From: Cheiracanthium punctorium
Taxonomy: Eukaryota > Arthropoda > Arachnida > Araneae > Cheiracanthiidae
Assembly: GCA_038373885.1 (NCBI GenBank)
Contig: JAWZYV010012255.1
Span: 186,001 to 250,000 of the forward strand
Length of the DNA: 64,000 nt
Direction: 5' to 3'
A model generated the notes under the pieces. That model did not search any database. It saw nothing but the letters and a program-made list of their open reading frames with translations, and was not told the origin of the DNA. Positions 45,036-57,392 of this stretch are shown piece by piece (the first letter of the stretch is position 1; the number at the start of each line of letters is the position of its first letter). The translations under genes were made by a program, and so were the position numbers.

Positions 45036-46074
45036 ACTCTTATTAAGATTACATTCGAAGGAAATTAAAGAATATTGCAGAATATTTTTTTATTCATTGT
45101 TTTTCTTCATTTTTTGGGGGGGGGGACAAAGTTTCACTTCCCCAGTGTACAGTAAGTAATTCCGCTCCCCCCTTTTTAAAGGAAATGCGTTCATTCTTCG
45201 AGATTCTTCCGCATTGTCACAAAATATTCAAATACTTCGCAACTCGCAACAATTTTCAAAGACATAGCGGAGAAGTTTGGAACTTTATACTTGTCGCTAA
45301 GGAAAGTATGAAACATATCCTGGCACAGAAAGGTAATCTGAAGATATGTATTTTTTCAAGAGGAAAACGAAATTTGGATTAAATGTGATAAAGCACATAA
45401 TCTTTCTTAACCTCGACAGTCAAGGGAGGCTACCATTCAAATTTCTGTCCCGTTTTCTCCTTTGTTTGCATCCCGTAGAGTTCTGGAATCATCCAAAATA
45501 AGCAGATAAAAAAATTATCATCTCAGGTACATCTTAAAAATTGAAAACGCTTTTGTTTCACATCAATGTCTGATATTTACTAATGATTGAGATATAAAAG
45601 AAGAAAGAAACACTTTCCATCAAGCAAATAATGGTGTCTACTCATATAAAAAATTACAACAATTTAAATGTAGAAATAAATTAATGCTTAATAAAGACAT
45701 TTTCCTTCATTTGTACATTTGATGACAGGTGCCATATACGGTTTTAGACGAAGAATTTCTTTTTCATTTTTGTAATTCAATTGTTACACAGTATTAGTTG
45801 AGTGTACCTTACTTTGATAATGACCTGCTTATTTGAATTCATTATTACTAACCAAATAACTGTATGCAACGCATAGCTGCCAATTACTATGGAATATAAT
45901 TAATCACCTTTCATAAACAGTATATATTGTTTAAGTAATTTTTCAGCATAGTAACCAGCTCGCGCTTGTACTACAAAGATTTTGCTATAGTTTGAGTCGA
46001 AAATTCTTCTTTAAAATTTTTTTTAATTATATTCCGAACTTGTTGTGAGGTATGGGAACGTCTTTTTACATCAG
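45036..46074. other. Spacer between arrays C and D
   Basis: About 1 kb. A 65-codon plus frame at 45185-45382 (RSFFEILPHCHKIFKYFATR...) is followed at CAGAAAG|GTAATC by a donor-like site and may be another diverged exon remnant, but it has no detectable relatives in the window. The rest is A+T-rich. Confidence 0.45.
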
Positions 46075-49000
46075 GTTATGAAATTAACATAAGACATTTT
46101 CTTTATAGTTTGACAACTAATTTCTTTTTCAGACTTTTCAATTTTCTTTTTTGTAGTATGTCGGCTTGTTTGATTATATTGCAACGAATGCAAGTGCAAA
46201 TGTATGTATTGTCTTTTCAAATGTAAGTAGCTTCCTCAAAGTAATATGGTTTACATTTAGGAAGAATTGAACCGTGATGTTGCAAAAGAAAGAAATGTTT
46301 GATCTTCTCCGTTATGGATAGGGACTCAATGGCAGTTGGAGTAAGCTATCAGTAATTTCAACCTTATTTCAGCTGTCATTGGGGTCTCGTTCATATCGCT
46401 AGTATCAAATAAACAGCTCGGAACAGATAAATTGATAGTGAAGAAAATATTTCGACGAGAATATCCAAGAATTGGTGTCAATTTTTCATAAAGGTATGAT
46501 TTGTATTAAAATGAAGTAAGATTGAAACTGTCATTTTTTAAATGTGTTAATTTAGTTGAAAAATTTCCTATGTATAATTTGTAGTTTAAAAAAAAAGATT
46601 TAAGATCTTAAAATTATGAACCAGTTTTTTAATGCTTGATGCAGGGTTTCGACCAATAATTCTGACCTCCATCGTCGCATTATGGAAAAATGCATTGTTT
46701 TCTTATTGTTAAGATCTTCGAAAAATGAAATTATGAAATGAAATTAACATAACTCTTTTTCTTTATAGTTTGACAATTTTTTCCTTTTTGAGATTTTTCA
46801 ATTTTCTTTCTTATAATATGTCGGCTCGTTTAGTTATAAAACTAATGAGAGCAAATGTAGGTAGTGTCTTTTCAGATCTACAAAGCCTCCACGAAGTAAT
46901 ATTGTTTACATTTTGGAAGAAATCAATGTGATGCTGCAAAACAAAGAAATATTTGATTATCTCAGTTATGGATGGGGACTCAATGGCAGTTCGAGTAAGC
47001 TACCACATATTTGAAGCTTATTCGGGATATCATTGGGTACTCGTTCATATCGCTAGCAACACATAACCAGCTGGTAGTTGATAAATTGATAACCGAGAAA
47101 ACTTTTCGACGAGAACGACCTACACTTGATGTGGATTTTTCATTGCCATCAAGATATGAATTTCTTTTAAAACGAGGTAGGGTTAATACTCTCATCTTTC
47201 AGATAGGAGTCGAACATTTCACCTATGTATAATTTGCTGTTAAAAAAAAAGAATTTTATTAAAATTATGAACCAGGTTTTTAAAGCGTGATGGAGTGTCT
47301 TGTACAACAATTCTGACCTGCATTGGGCGCTATAAAAATTTGCATCGTTTCCTTATTGTTAAAATTTTTAACAAATGAAGTGAGGTAAGATTAAAACTCT
47401 CATTTTTTGAAAATTAGTTGAAATTTCACCTATTTGTTGTTTAAAAAAAAGATTGTTTTTTAAATTATGGAATAGGTTTTTAACGCCTGATTGAGTGTTG
47501 CGAACAATAATTCTGACCTCCATCGTCATATTATGAAATAATCCTTTGTTTTCTCACTGTTAAAAGTTTTGAAAAATGAAATTACCCTAAAACATATTCT
47601 TTATAGTTAGACAGAGATTTTTCGGTTTTCTTTTTTATTCTATGTCGGCTTGTTTGGTTACATTGAAATTAATGCAAGAGAAAATGTATGAAGTGTCTTT
47701 TTAGATGTACACAGCTTCCCCGAACTAATATTGTTTACATTTTGGAAGAATTCAAGGGCAATGTTGTAAAAGAAAGAAACACTTGATCTTCTCCGTTAGG
47801 GATGGGGACTCAATGCCAGTTCGAGTAAGCTACCAACAAATTGCAGCTTGTTTGAGCTATTATTGGGTGCTCGTTCATATCGCAAGCAACACATATCCAG
47901 CTGGTAATCGATTAATTGATGACAGAGAAAAATTTTCGAGAAGTGTGTCCTCCAACTGGTGTCGATTTTTCATTGCGATCAAGTTATGAATCTGTATTAA
48001 AATGAGGTAAGACTAATACTCTGATATTTTAAATATGAGTTGAAATTTTACCCATGTATAATTTGCTTTTTTTAAAGAAAGAAAAAAAAGAATTTTCTTA
48101 AAATTATCAACCAGGTTTTTAATGCGCGATCGAGTGTACGAACACTGATTCTGACCTCCATTGTCGCATTATGAAAAAATCCGTTGTTTTCTTATTGTTA
48201 ATAGTTTTAAAAAATGAAATTAAACCAACACATTTTCTTTATAGATATACAATGTTTTTCAAGTTTTTTCAAGTTTTTTTTAAATACTATATTGGCTTGT
48301 TAAGTTTCCTTGAAACTAATGCAACAGCAAATGTATGTAGCGTATTTTCATATGTAAAAAGCCACCCCGAAGTAATATTGTTTACATTTTTTGAAGAATT
48401 CAACAGCGATCTTGCAAAAGACAGAAATATTTGATCTTCTCCGTTATGGATGGGGACTCAATGGCAGTTCGAGTAAGCTACCAGATATTTGAAGCTTATT
48501 CGAACGATAATTGGGTACACGTTCACATCGCTAGCAAGACATAACCAAGTGGTAGCTGATAAATTGATAACCCAGAAAAATTTTCCACGAGAATGTCCTA
48601 CAATTGCTGTCGAATTTTCATTGCGATCAAGATATGAATTTGTTTTAAAATGAGGTATAATTAATACTCTCATTTTTTAATGAGACAAAAAAAAGAATTT
48701 TCTTAAAATTATGAACCAGGTTTTTAAAGCGTGATGGAGTGTCAATGAGTTGTGTCAAACATATGAGTTGAAATTTTACCTATGTAAAATTCGTTGTTTG
48801 AAACAAAGATTTAAAAAAATTTAAAGATTTTTTAAAAAGATTTTTAAACATTTTTAAAATTATGAAATAGGTTTTTAATGCGTGATGGAGTGTTGCGAAC
48901 AATAATTCTGACCTCCATAGTCGCATTATGAAAAAAATCCATTCTTTACTTATTGTTAAAACTTGAAAAATGAAAATTAACCTAAAACATTTTATTTATA

Positions 49001-52000
49001 GTTTGACAAATTTTCTGTTTTTGAGATTTTTCGGTTTTCTTTTTTTATACTATGTCGGCTGGTTATGTTACATTGAAATTAATGCAAGGGCAAATATATG
49101 AAGTGTCTTTTCAGATGTCTACAGAATCCCCGATGTATGCAGTCCCCGAATTAATATTGTTTACATTTTGGAAGGATTCAAGGGCGATGTTGCAAAAAAA
49201 GAGAAACATTTGACCTTCTCCGTTAGGGATGGGGACTCAATGCCAGTTCGAGTAAGCTACCAGCAATTTGAAGCTAATTTGAGCTGTCATTGGGTGCTTG
49301 TTCATATCGCAAGCAACACATAACCAGCTGGTAACTGATTAATTGATAACCGAGAAAAATATTCGACGAGAATGTCCTACAATTGGTGTCGATTTTTCAT
49401 TGCGATCAAGATATGAATTTGTTTTAAAATGAGGTAAGATTAATACTCTCATTTTTTAAATATGAGTTGAAATTTCACCTATGTATAATTTATTGTTAAA
49501 AAAAAGGATTTTTCTTAAAATTATGATCCAGGTTTTTAATGTGTGATGGAGTGTTGCGAACAATAATTCTGACCTTCATCGTCGCATTAAAAAAAATTCC
49601 ATGGTTTCCTTATTGTTAAAATTTTAGAAAAATGAAATTAACATAATAGACTTTCTTTAGTTTGACAATTTTTTTCTTTTTCAGATTTTTCAATTTTCTT
49701 TTTTGTACTATTAATTTTTTGGTTACATCGAAACTTATGCAACAGCAAATGCATGTAGTGTCTTTTCAGATGTAAAAGGCTTCCCCGAAGAAATATTGTT
49801 TACATGTTGGAAGAATTCGACGGTGATGTTGCCAAAAAAAAAAAGAAACATTTGACCTTCTCCGTTAGGGATGGGGACTCAATGCCAGTTCGAGTAAGTT
49901 ACCTTCAATTTGAAGCTTACTAGTTCTGTCATTGGGTGCTCGTTCATATCGCTAACGACACATAACCATTCGGTAACTGATTTATTGATAACCGAGAAAA
50001 ATTTTCGACGAGAATAGTCCTACAATTGGTGTCGATTTTCATTGCGATCAAGATATGAATTTGTTTTAAAATGAGTTAAGATTAATACTCTCATTTTTTA
50101 AATATGAGTTGAAATTTCCCCTATGCATAATTTCTTGTTATCAAAATAAAAGATATTTCTTAAAATTGTGAATCAGGTTTTTCATGCGTGATGGAGTGTT
50201 GCGACCAATAATTCTGCCCTCCATCGTCGCATTATGAAAAAATCCATTGTTTCCTAATTTTAAAATTTTTGAAAAATGAAATTAACCCAAAACATTTTCT
50301 TTATAGTTTCACAATGTTTTTCAGATTTTTTAAATTTGTTTTTTACACTATGTCGGCTTGCTTGGTTACATTGAAATTAACGCAAGAGCAAATGTATGTA
50401 GTGTCTTTTCAGATCTAGAAAGTCTCCCCGAAGTAATATTGTTTACATTTTTCAAGAATTCAACGGCGATGTTGCAAAAGAAAGAAGTATTTGATTTTCT
50501 GCGTTATGGAGGGGGACTCAATGGAAGTTCATGTAAGCTCCAGTAATTTGAAGCTTACGTGAGCTATCATTGGGTGCTCGTTCATATCTCTAGCTACACA
50601 TAACTACCTGGTAACTGATTATTTGAAACCGAGAAAAATTTTCAAAGAGAATGTCCTACAATTGGTGCCGATTTTTCATTGCGATGAAGATATGAATTTC
50701 TTTCAAAATGAGGTAAGATTAATACTTTCATTTTTAAATATGAGTTAAAATTTCACCTATGTGTAATTTGTTGTTAAAAAAAATTTTTTTTGTTTCCTTA
50801 AATTATGAACCAGGTTTTTAATGCGTGATGGAGTGTTGCGAACAACAATTCTAACCTCCATCGTCGCATTATGAAAAAATCCATTGTTTCCTTATTGCTA
50901 AAAGTTTTGAAAATAAATTAACCTAAAACATTTTCTTTATAGTTTGACAATTTTTTTTGAGATTTTTCATTTTTCATTTTTATACTATATCGTTTGGTTA
51001 CATTGAAATTAATGCAAAACCAAATGTATGTAGTATCTTTTCAGATGTAGAGTGCCACCCGAAGCAATATTTTTTATATTTTGGAAGAATTCAACGGCGA
51101 TGTGCCAAAAGAAAGAAATATTTGATTTTCTGCGTTTTGGATGGGGACTCAATGGGAGTCCATATAAGCTCCAGTAATTATTAGCTAATGTGAGCTATCA
51201 TTGGGTGCTCGTTCATATCGCTAGCAACAAATAACAATCTGGTAACTGATTATTTGAAACCCAGAAAAAGTTTCGACGAGAATATCCTACAATTGGTGTC
51301 CGTTTTCATTGCGATCAAGATATGAATTTGTTTTAAAATGAGGTAAGATTAATACTCTCATTTTTTATATATGAGTTAAAATTTCAAGTATGTGTAATTT
51401 GTTGTTTAAAAAAAAATTCTTAAAATTCTTAACGAGGTTTTTCATGCGTGATGGAGTGTTGCGAACAACAATTCTTCCATCCATCATCGCATGATGAAAA
51501 AATCCATTGTTTACTAATTTTTAAAATTTTTGAAAGATGAAATTAACCCTTCCATTAAACATTTTCTTCATAGTTTGACATTGCTTTTTCAGATTTTTCA
51601 ATTTCCTTTTTTATACTATGTAGGCTCTTTTGTTTAAATTGAGACTAATGCAAGAGCAAATGTTTTCAGACGTACAAATCCTCCTCGAAGTAAAATTGTT
51701 TACATTTTGGAAGAATTCAAGGGCGATGCTGGAAAAGAAAGAAATATTTGATCTTCTCCGCTATGGATGGGGACTAAATGGCAGTTGGAGTAAGCTGCAG
51801 CAATTTGAATCTTATTTTAGCTATCATTGGGTGCCCGTTTATATTACTAGCAACACACAGACATTGGGTAATGGATTAATTGATAACGGAGAAAAAATTT
51901 CGGCGAAAATGTTCTAGAATTGGTGTCGATTTTTCATTGCGATCAAGATATGAATTTGTTTTAAAATGAGGTAAGATTAATACTCTCATTTTGTAGTTTC

Positions 52001-54008
52001 ACCTATGTATAATTTCTTGTTATAAAAATAAAAGATATTTCTTAAAATTATGAATCAGGTTTTTAATGAGTGATTGAGTGTTGCGACCAATAATTCTGCC
52101 CTCAATCGTCGCATTATGAAAAAATCCATTGTTTCCGAATTTTTATAATTTTTGAAAAATGAAATTAACCCAATACATTTTCTTTATAGTTCAACAATCT
52201 TTTTCTTTTTGAGATTTTTCAATTTTCTTTTTATACTATGTCGACTTCTTTGGTTACATTGAAACTAATGCAAGAGCAAATCTTTGTAGTATCTTTTCAG
52301 ATGTACAAAAGCTCGCAGAAGTAAAATATTTTACATTTTGGAAGAATTCAACGGCGATGCTGCAAAAGAAAGAAATAGTTGATCTTCTCGGCTATGGATG
52401 GGGTTTAATTGCAGTTAGAGTAAGCTACTAGATATTTGAAGCTTATTCGAGCGATCATTGGGTACTCGTTCATATCGCTAGCAACACATAACTAGCTGGT
52501 AGATGATTAATTGTTAAACGAGAAAAATTTTCGACGAGAATGAGCTACAATTTGCGTCTATTTTTCATTGCGATCAATACATGAATTTGTTTTAAAATAA
52601 GGTATGGTTTGTACTCTCTTTTTTTAAATGTGAATTGAAATTGCACCTATGTATAATTTTTTGGATAAAAAAAAGATTTTTTTTAAAATTATGAATTAGG
52701 TTTTTAATGCGTGATGGAATGTTGCCAACAACAATTCTGACCTCCATCATCGCATTATGAAAAAATCCATTGTTTCCCTATTGTTAAAAGTTTTGAAAAA
52801 TGAAATTAACCTAAAACATGTTCTTTATAGTTTGACAATATTTTTGGGGGATTTTTCATTTTTCATTTTTATACTATGTCGTTTGGTTACATTGAAATTA
52901 ATGCAAGAGCAAATGTGTAGTGCCTTTTCAGATGTACAAAAGCTCCTCGAATTAAAATTGTTTACATTTTGGAAGAATTCAACGGCGATGCTGCAAAAGA
53001 ATGAAATATTTGGTCTTCTTCGTTATGGATAGGGTTCAATGGTAGTTCGAGTAAGCTACCAGATATTTGAAGCTTATTCGAGCGATCATTGGTTACTCGT
53101 TCATAGAGCTAGCAACACACAGTCATTGGGTAATGGATTAATTGATAACCGAGAAAAATTTTCGACGAGAATGCTCTACAATTGGTGTCGATTTTTCATT
53201 GCGATCAAGATATGAATTTGGTTTAAAATGTGGTAAATACGCTCAGTTTTTTAAATATGAGTTGAAATTTCAAGTATGAGTAATTTGTTAGTTTAAAAAA
53301 AAAAAAGATCTTTCTTAAAATTCTGAACATGTTTTTCATGTGTTATGGAGTGTTGTGATAGAAATTCTTCACTCCATCGTCGCATGATGAAAAAATCCAT
53401 TGTTTCCTAATTTTTAAAATTTTTGAAAAATGAAAGTAACCCAACACATTTTCTTTATAGTTTGACAATCTTTTTCAAATTTTTCAATTTTCTTTTTCAT
53501 ACTATGTCGGCTTGTTTGTTTACATTGAAGCTAATGCAAGAACGTATGTACGTAGTGTTTTTCGGATGTACACAGGTTCTCCGAATTAATATTGTTTACA
53601 TTTTTGAAGAATTCAAGGGCGATGTTGCAAAAGAAAGAAATATTTTATCTTTCCCGTTAGGGATGGGGTATCAATGGCAGTTCGAGTAAGCTCCAACAAT
53701 TTGAAACTTATTTGAGCTATCATTGGGTGCTCGTTCATATCGCTGGCAGCACATAACCATCTGGTAATGGATTAATTGATTACCGAGAAAAATTTTCGAC
53801 GAGAATGTCCTACAGTTGGTGTCGATTTTTCTTTGCGATCAAGATATGAATTTGTTTTAAAATTAGGTAAGATTAATACTCTCATTTTTTAAATATGAGT
53901 TGAAATTTCACGTCTGTGTAGTTCGTTGTTTAAAAAAAAAAGATTTTACTGAAAATTATGATCGAGGTTTTTAATGTGTGATGGAGTGTTGCGAACAATA
54001 ATTCTTAT
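46075..54008 (+). repeat. Array D: twelve tandem ~640-bp exon-like units
   Basis: Twelve copies of TTTCTTTATAG|TTTGACAA, with the AG at 46108, 46768, 47606, 48244, 49001, 49660, 50306, 50942, 51573, 52190, 52830 and 53460. Periods are mostly 617-660 bp; the 838- and 757-bp ones contain partial internal duplications. A second acceptor-like TCTTTTCAG lies about 120 bp inside most units, and nearly all have AAATGAG|GTAAGAT or a close variant some 300 bp further on. The peptides IVYILEEFNGDVAKERN, EIFDLLRYGWGLNGS and CPTIGVDFSLRSRYEFVLK recur in different frames of the same block. No unit is open throughout. Confidence 0.88.
51573..51969 (+). pseudogene. Array D unit with the longest open frame (95 codons)
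   Basis: Open from 51630 to 51917. The translation reads ...EVKLFTFWKNSRAMLEKKEI, then FDLLRYGWGLNGSWSKL, then FSYHWVPVYITSN before a stop. Compared with array C, the homologous IVYILEEFNGDVAKERN frame is here offset by one base, so this open frame is a composite and not evidence of function. The donor AAATGAG|GTAAGAT follows at about 51967. No named domain. Confidence 0.3.
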
Positions 54009-54550
54009 CTAGAGGGGAGGAGAGACGGCTACGAAAATCGTAGTATTTCTAAAATCTTTCGAAAATCTTTCGTAGCGTGAAACGGCTACGAAAATCTGCG
54101 TTAAGCAGTTCTAGTGGCAGAAGTGTCTCGATTTTCGAGGTGCGGGCGTATTTACGTTTACCATACCACGTGGGCTGCTAAGACATTACTCCGCCTCTCT
54201 CTTATCTCAATCGAATTACATACATTTATTAACATGACCTGCATCTGGGGTTACAAAGGCGTGGGAACACGTGTACACTGAAAAGAACACGCAATCGACG
54301 ACCTGTTGTCAGGCAATTAACTAAAGAAACAACCCAGCAAACACACACAGGTTCTCTGAACGTCTATTAACGTTCAGAAGACGTCTTCTGATCGTTAATA
54401 GACGTTCAGAGAACCTGTGTGTGTTTGCTGGGAAAACATAGCTCCAGAGCGCACGCGGCAAGTATGACAGGAAAGCAAAACTTACAGTGAAAATACCCGC
54501 TTAAACAATACCCAAACTAGTAAAACTCAAATTACCTTTTATACATTACA
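54008..54550 (-). mobile_element. Solo LTR, copy 3, truncated and carrying a nested foldback
   Basis: Minus-strand LTR beginning TGTAATGTATAAAAGG at 54550. It aligns with the other two copies but lacks the terminal ~80 bp on its 3' side, ending where array D stops. It holds a 100-bp foldback element (54333-54432) and a short TACGAAAATC-rich insertion at about 54030-54090 with its own inverted arms. Confidence 0.8.
54333..54432. mobile_element. 100-bp foldback MITE, copy 2, nested in LTR copy 3
   Basis: CCCAGCAAACACACACAGG arms, nearly perfect over 49 bp each, meeting at GAAGACGTCTTCTG. The unoccupied site in the LTR at 27.9 kb reads AAAGAAATAAAACATAG; here the element splits AAAGAAACAA and AAAACATAG, implying a 2-bp AA duplication, matching the 2-bp TA at copy 1. 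Confidence 0.88.
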
Positions 54551-55131
54551 TATATATGTATATTATTTATATACAGGGTTACTGATAACTCGAAGTATTC
54601 CTGGTAAGACGTGATAGGGAGCCTAAATGATACAATTTTAACCTTGTGTATATCGGAAAATCAATAGCTAACTAAGCTAACTAAGCTAACGTAATCATGG
54701 AAAAGTGAAAAATTATTTCAAAATGTTTTCATGCGCTTTTCACATGTATTTTTTTATTTATTTACACTTTCCTTTCAAAAAATGGTGTTTATCTCGAAAA
54801 ATACTATTTCAGAGTAAGCGTGAATATTACAAATGTAATTTCTCTCATTAATCAGCTATCCAAAAACGAATGTACACCTAAAGACATGTAATTCATAAAG
54901 AAGTTTGAGTTTTACTTACCGGAAATAAAAACGCCAAAGAATGCACCTCCGTTCGTTATTTAGGATCTTTGGCAACGGATCAAATTACCATTGATTTTAG
55001 GTGCTGAAAATCTTATCCTTTTCAGAATGTGAGTCTCGAACGGTTATGTGCTGTGTCCTAGTATGTTAGTTACGACTCTGCGTCGCGTAAGCGTGTTTTG
55101 TTGTTATCTGACTAATCAACACTGGGGCGTA
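54551..55131. other. Unassigned DNA, possible TA-flanked element end
   Basis: TACAGGGTTACTGATAACTC at 54573 looks like a TA-flanked transposon end, but I found no inverted partner downstream. No open frame of note. Confidence 0.4.
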
Positions 55132-55255
55132 GCCGGGGGGGATATCATAATATATCACCCCCCCGGAAATTTTTGAATTATTGATGAAATTCAGTCTGCT
55201 TATACACATATAAGTTCATATCCACCCCCGAAAAATTTTCCTGGCTACGCGCCTG
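55132..55255. mobile_element. hAT MITE, 124 bp, with perfect 8-bp target duplication
   Basis: AATCAACA stands on both sides (55124-55131 and 55256-55263). The left end is CTGGGGCGTAGCC, the right end inverted CAGGCGCGTAGCCAGG. Interior: poly-G, GATATCATAATATATC, TTATACACATATAAG, poly-C, GAAAAATTTTCCTGG. A second complete copy lies at 62361-62496. Confidence 0.9.
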
Positions 55256-55263
55256 AATCAACA

Positions 55264-56134
55264 AAACATGTTTAATTTAGAATTGGAACTTACTAACACA
55301 ATGACACAAAATACAACAGTTTGAAACTCATAATCTCATGTGGTTAAGGAAGCAGTGATAACTTTGACCGACGTTGAATAGTTGATCGACAATCCTAACC
55401 GCTAAACGAAGCCGCAGCCTTACGCGTTTTTTACTTGCGCTAAGTAAAACTCACCCTTCTTTAGGAATTACATGTACTTAGAAGGACATTAATACGTTTT
55501 TGGATAGCGGAATAATGGTAAAAATTTAATTTGTAATTTGTATGCTTACTACCATAGTCTTTTTTGAAATATATAACATCTTTTGAATGAAACGTGGGAA
55601 TTAAAATCCCCATGCAGAAACCCTTTACGGGTTAAAACTTTGTGACGCAGCATTTTAATTTATAGCTATATGAATTTTAAATATGGGTCTTAAAAATAAT
55701 GATATCAAATTTCGAGTGACTCCCTCCTGGGTTTTTTAAAGATTTGTTTTTAAATTCCATTACAGTTACTTTCGTTTTATTTTCTAAAGAAGATTTACGC
55801 ATTTAAGCAATGCTTTTAATTATGAAATACACTGTCAAATATATCACACTTTCACTGAGTCTATATAATGAATACAAATGAATTTATTTCAATAATTTAA
55901 TTTATCTTTTGTGTTACGCTATCCAAAAGGGCAAGTAAAATTTACGTAAATATTTAGTTAGTGTCATAGTAACCAAACTAAGTGAAATGTATATGAAAAT
56001 TTCCGAGTACTCAACATTAAAAAATTTTTTAGATTTAATGGTATCAAGTGATTCTCTGTATACATTAAGGAAAAATTTCAGAATTATATATATATCTATA
56101 TATATATATATCTATATATATATCTATCTATCTA
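55264..56134. other. Unassigned A+T-rich DNA ending in (TA)n
   Basis: A+T-rich with a TATATATCTATATATA tract at 56085-56132, the target region of the Tc1 element. No gene. Confidence 0.55.
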
Positions 56135-56190
56135 CACTGCTGGCCACCCAAATTGCAACACCAAGAAAAACAAGAGATATCACAACAAAA

Positions 56191-56196
56191 TTTATT
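56191..56196 (-). terminator. AATAAA polyadenylation signal of the Tc1 transposase gene
   Basis: Minus-strand AATAAA about 75 bp after the TGA stop codon and inside the element, the expected place for its own polyadenylation signal. Confidence 0.5.
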
Positions 56197-56270
56197 GTGT
56201 AGATAACATGTTGACCAAGTAACAAATGATTAAATTTACAGCATTCTATGAAGCGTGGTTCCTGCCAAAA

Positions 56271-57311
56271 TCAGTACCCAGAGTAGCCGCCGTTGTTGGA
56301 GATCACAGCTGCCACACGCCTCGGCATTGATTCAAAGAGACTTTGAATGTGTTCTTGGGGTACAGCAGACCAAGTAGCTTCCACACGTTGCCAAAGTTGA
56401 TCTGGTGTGACAGCTGGGGATGAACTCTGGGTCAGTCGTTGAGCAACCATGGACCACATGTTTTCTATCGGCGAAAGATCCGGAGAGCGCGCCGGCCAGG
56501 GAAGCAATTCAATCTGGTGATTGACGAAGAACCCTTGGACAATGCGTGCCACGTGTGGCCGTGCATTATCCTGCTGAAATATGGCTGTTGGCAAGCCCTG
56601 AAGGTAAGAAAGGACAACTGGCTCCAACACCTCGGAGATGTAGCGCTGGCTGGTTAAAGTACCGGCAATGCGTACTAGAGGAGTGCGAGAGAGATATCCG
56701 ATACCGCCCCATACCATAATACCCGGTGCAGGACCAGTGTGACGGTGCATAATGCAGCTGTTCAGCATCCTCTCTCCACGGTGTCTCCAGACTCGAATCC
56801 GACCGTCGTGGTGTTGCATACAGAAGCGTGACTCGTCAGTAAAGAGAATTTCATTCCATTCTGTCGTCCACATCCTTCTTTCATCGCACCATTGGCGGCG
56901 GAGACGTCTGTGGTTCCGCGTCAGAGGTAGACAAAGCAACGGACGTCTTGCGGACAGACCATTCTGCTGTAAACGACGTCGAATGGTACGCGCAGACACT
57001 GGATGATGCGTTACAGACTGAATCTGCTGTGATATGGTTCGTGATGTGACTGAGCGGTCCGTCACTGCCATGCGTACAATCTGCCTGTCATCACGTGACG
57101 TGGTGCACTGAGGTCGATGCGGTCGATCACGTCTGTCCGTCGTACCCTCCTGCACCCAACGATCACATATCCGCATCACAGTTGTTTGGTTTCGTCCAAT
57201 ACGACGACCGATTTCCCTGAAAGATAACCCACAATCTCGGTATGCCACTATCCTTCCTCTGTCAAACTCGGATACTTGATCAAAAGATGATCGTTGTTTC
57301 CTACGAGGCAT
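56271..57311 (-). CDS. Tc1-type (DD34E) transposase, 346 aa
   Basis: Cut-and-paste transposase that binds the element's inverted termini in the nucleus, excises it and inserts it at TA dinucleotides. Residues 1-55 form a helix-turn-helix (SFREIGRRIGRNQTTVMRIC), followed by an AT-hook-like basic stretch DRRDRPHRP (59-67) and a second helix-turn-helix (about 75-120, with SARTIRRRLQQNGL). The catalytic DDE domain has D159 in LFTDESRF, D248 in FQQDNARPHVA and E283 in SPDLSPIENMW, with exactly 34 residues between the last two, diagnostic of Tc1 elements. VWRHRGER and IMVWGGIGY are further family motifs. Length is normal for Tc1 (about 340). The ATG at 57311 is the first in frame and gives the usual basic N-terminus. 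No stop or frameshift; all three catalytic residues are present. Activity is plausible but not shown. Confidence 0.97.
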   Translation of the reverse strand: MPRRKQRSSFDQVSEFDRGRIVAYRDCGLSFREIGRRIGRNQTTVMRICDRWVQEGTTDRRDRPHRPQCTTSRDDRQIVRMAVTDRSVTSRTISQQIQSVTHHPVSARTIRRRLQQNGLSARRPLLCLPLTRNHRRLRRQWCDERRMWTTEWNEILFTDESRFCMQHHDGRIRVWRHRGERMLNSCIMHRHTGPAPGIMVWGGIGYLSRTPLVRIAGTLTSQRYISEVLEPVVLSYLQGLPTAIFQQDNARPHVARIVQGFFVNHQIELLPWPARSPDLSPIENMWSMVAQRLTQSSSPAVTPDQLWQRVEATWSAVPQEHIQSLFESMPRRVAAVISNNGGYSGY

Positions 57312-57385
57312 AATTTATCGTTTTTTTGAAAAAAAAGCAAGAAAAACACAATTGCTGTACTTGAAACCGTCGAAATCTCCAAGCC

Positions 57386-57392
57386 TTAAATA
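57386..57392 (-). promoter_or_regulatory. Possible TATA element of the Tc1 transposase gene
   Basis: Minus-strand TATTTAA about 75 bp upstream of the ATG, within the element. Position and sequence are suitable for a core promoter, but no other promoter evidence is visible. Confidence 0.3.

Noticed and set aside
46980..47195. Minus-strand 71-codon frame repeated at 48458-48673
   Set aside because: It is open in only two of twelve units, while the splice-like signals and the homology to array C favour the plus strand.
56439..57006. Plus-strand open frames at 56439-56657 and 56752-57006
   Set aside because: They are opposite-strand shadows of the Tc1 transposase gene.
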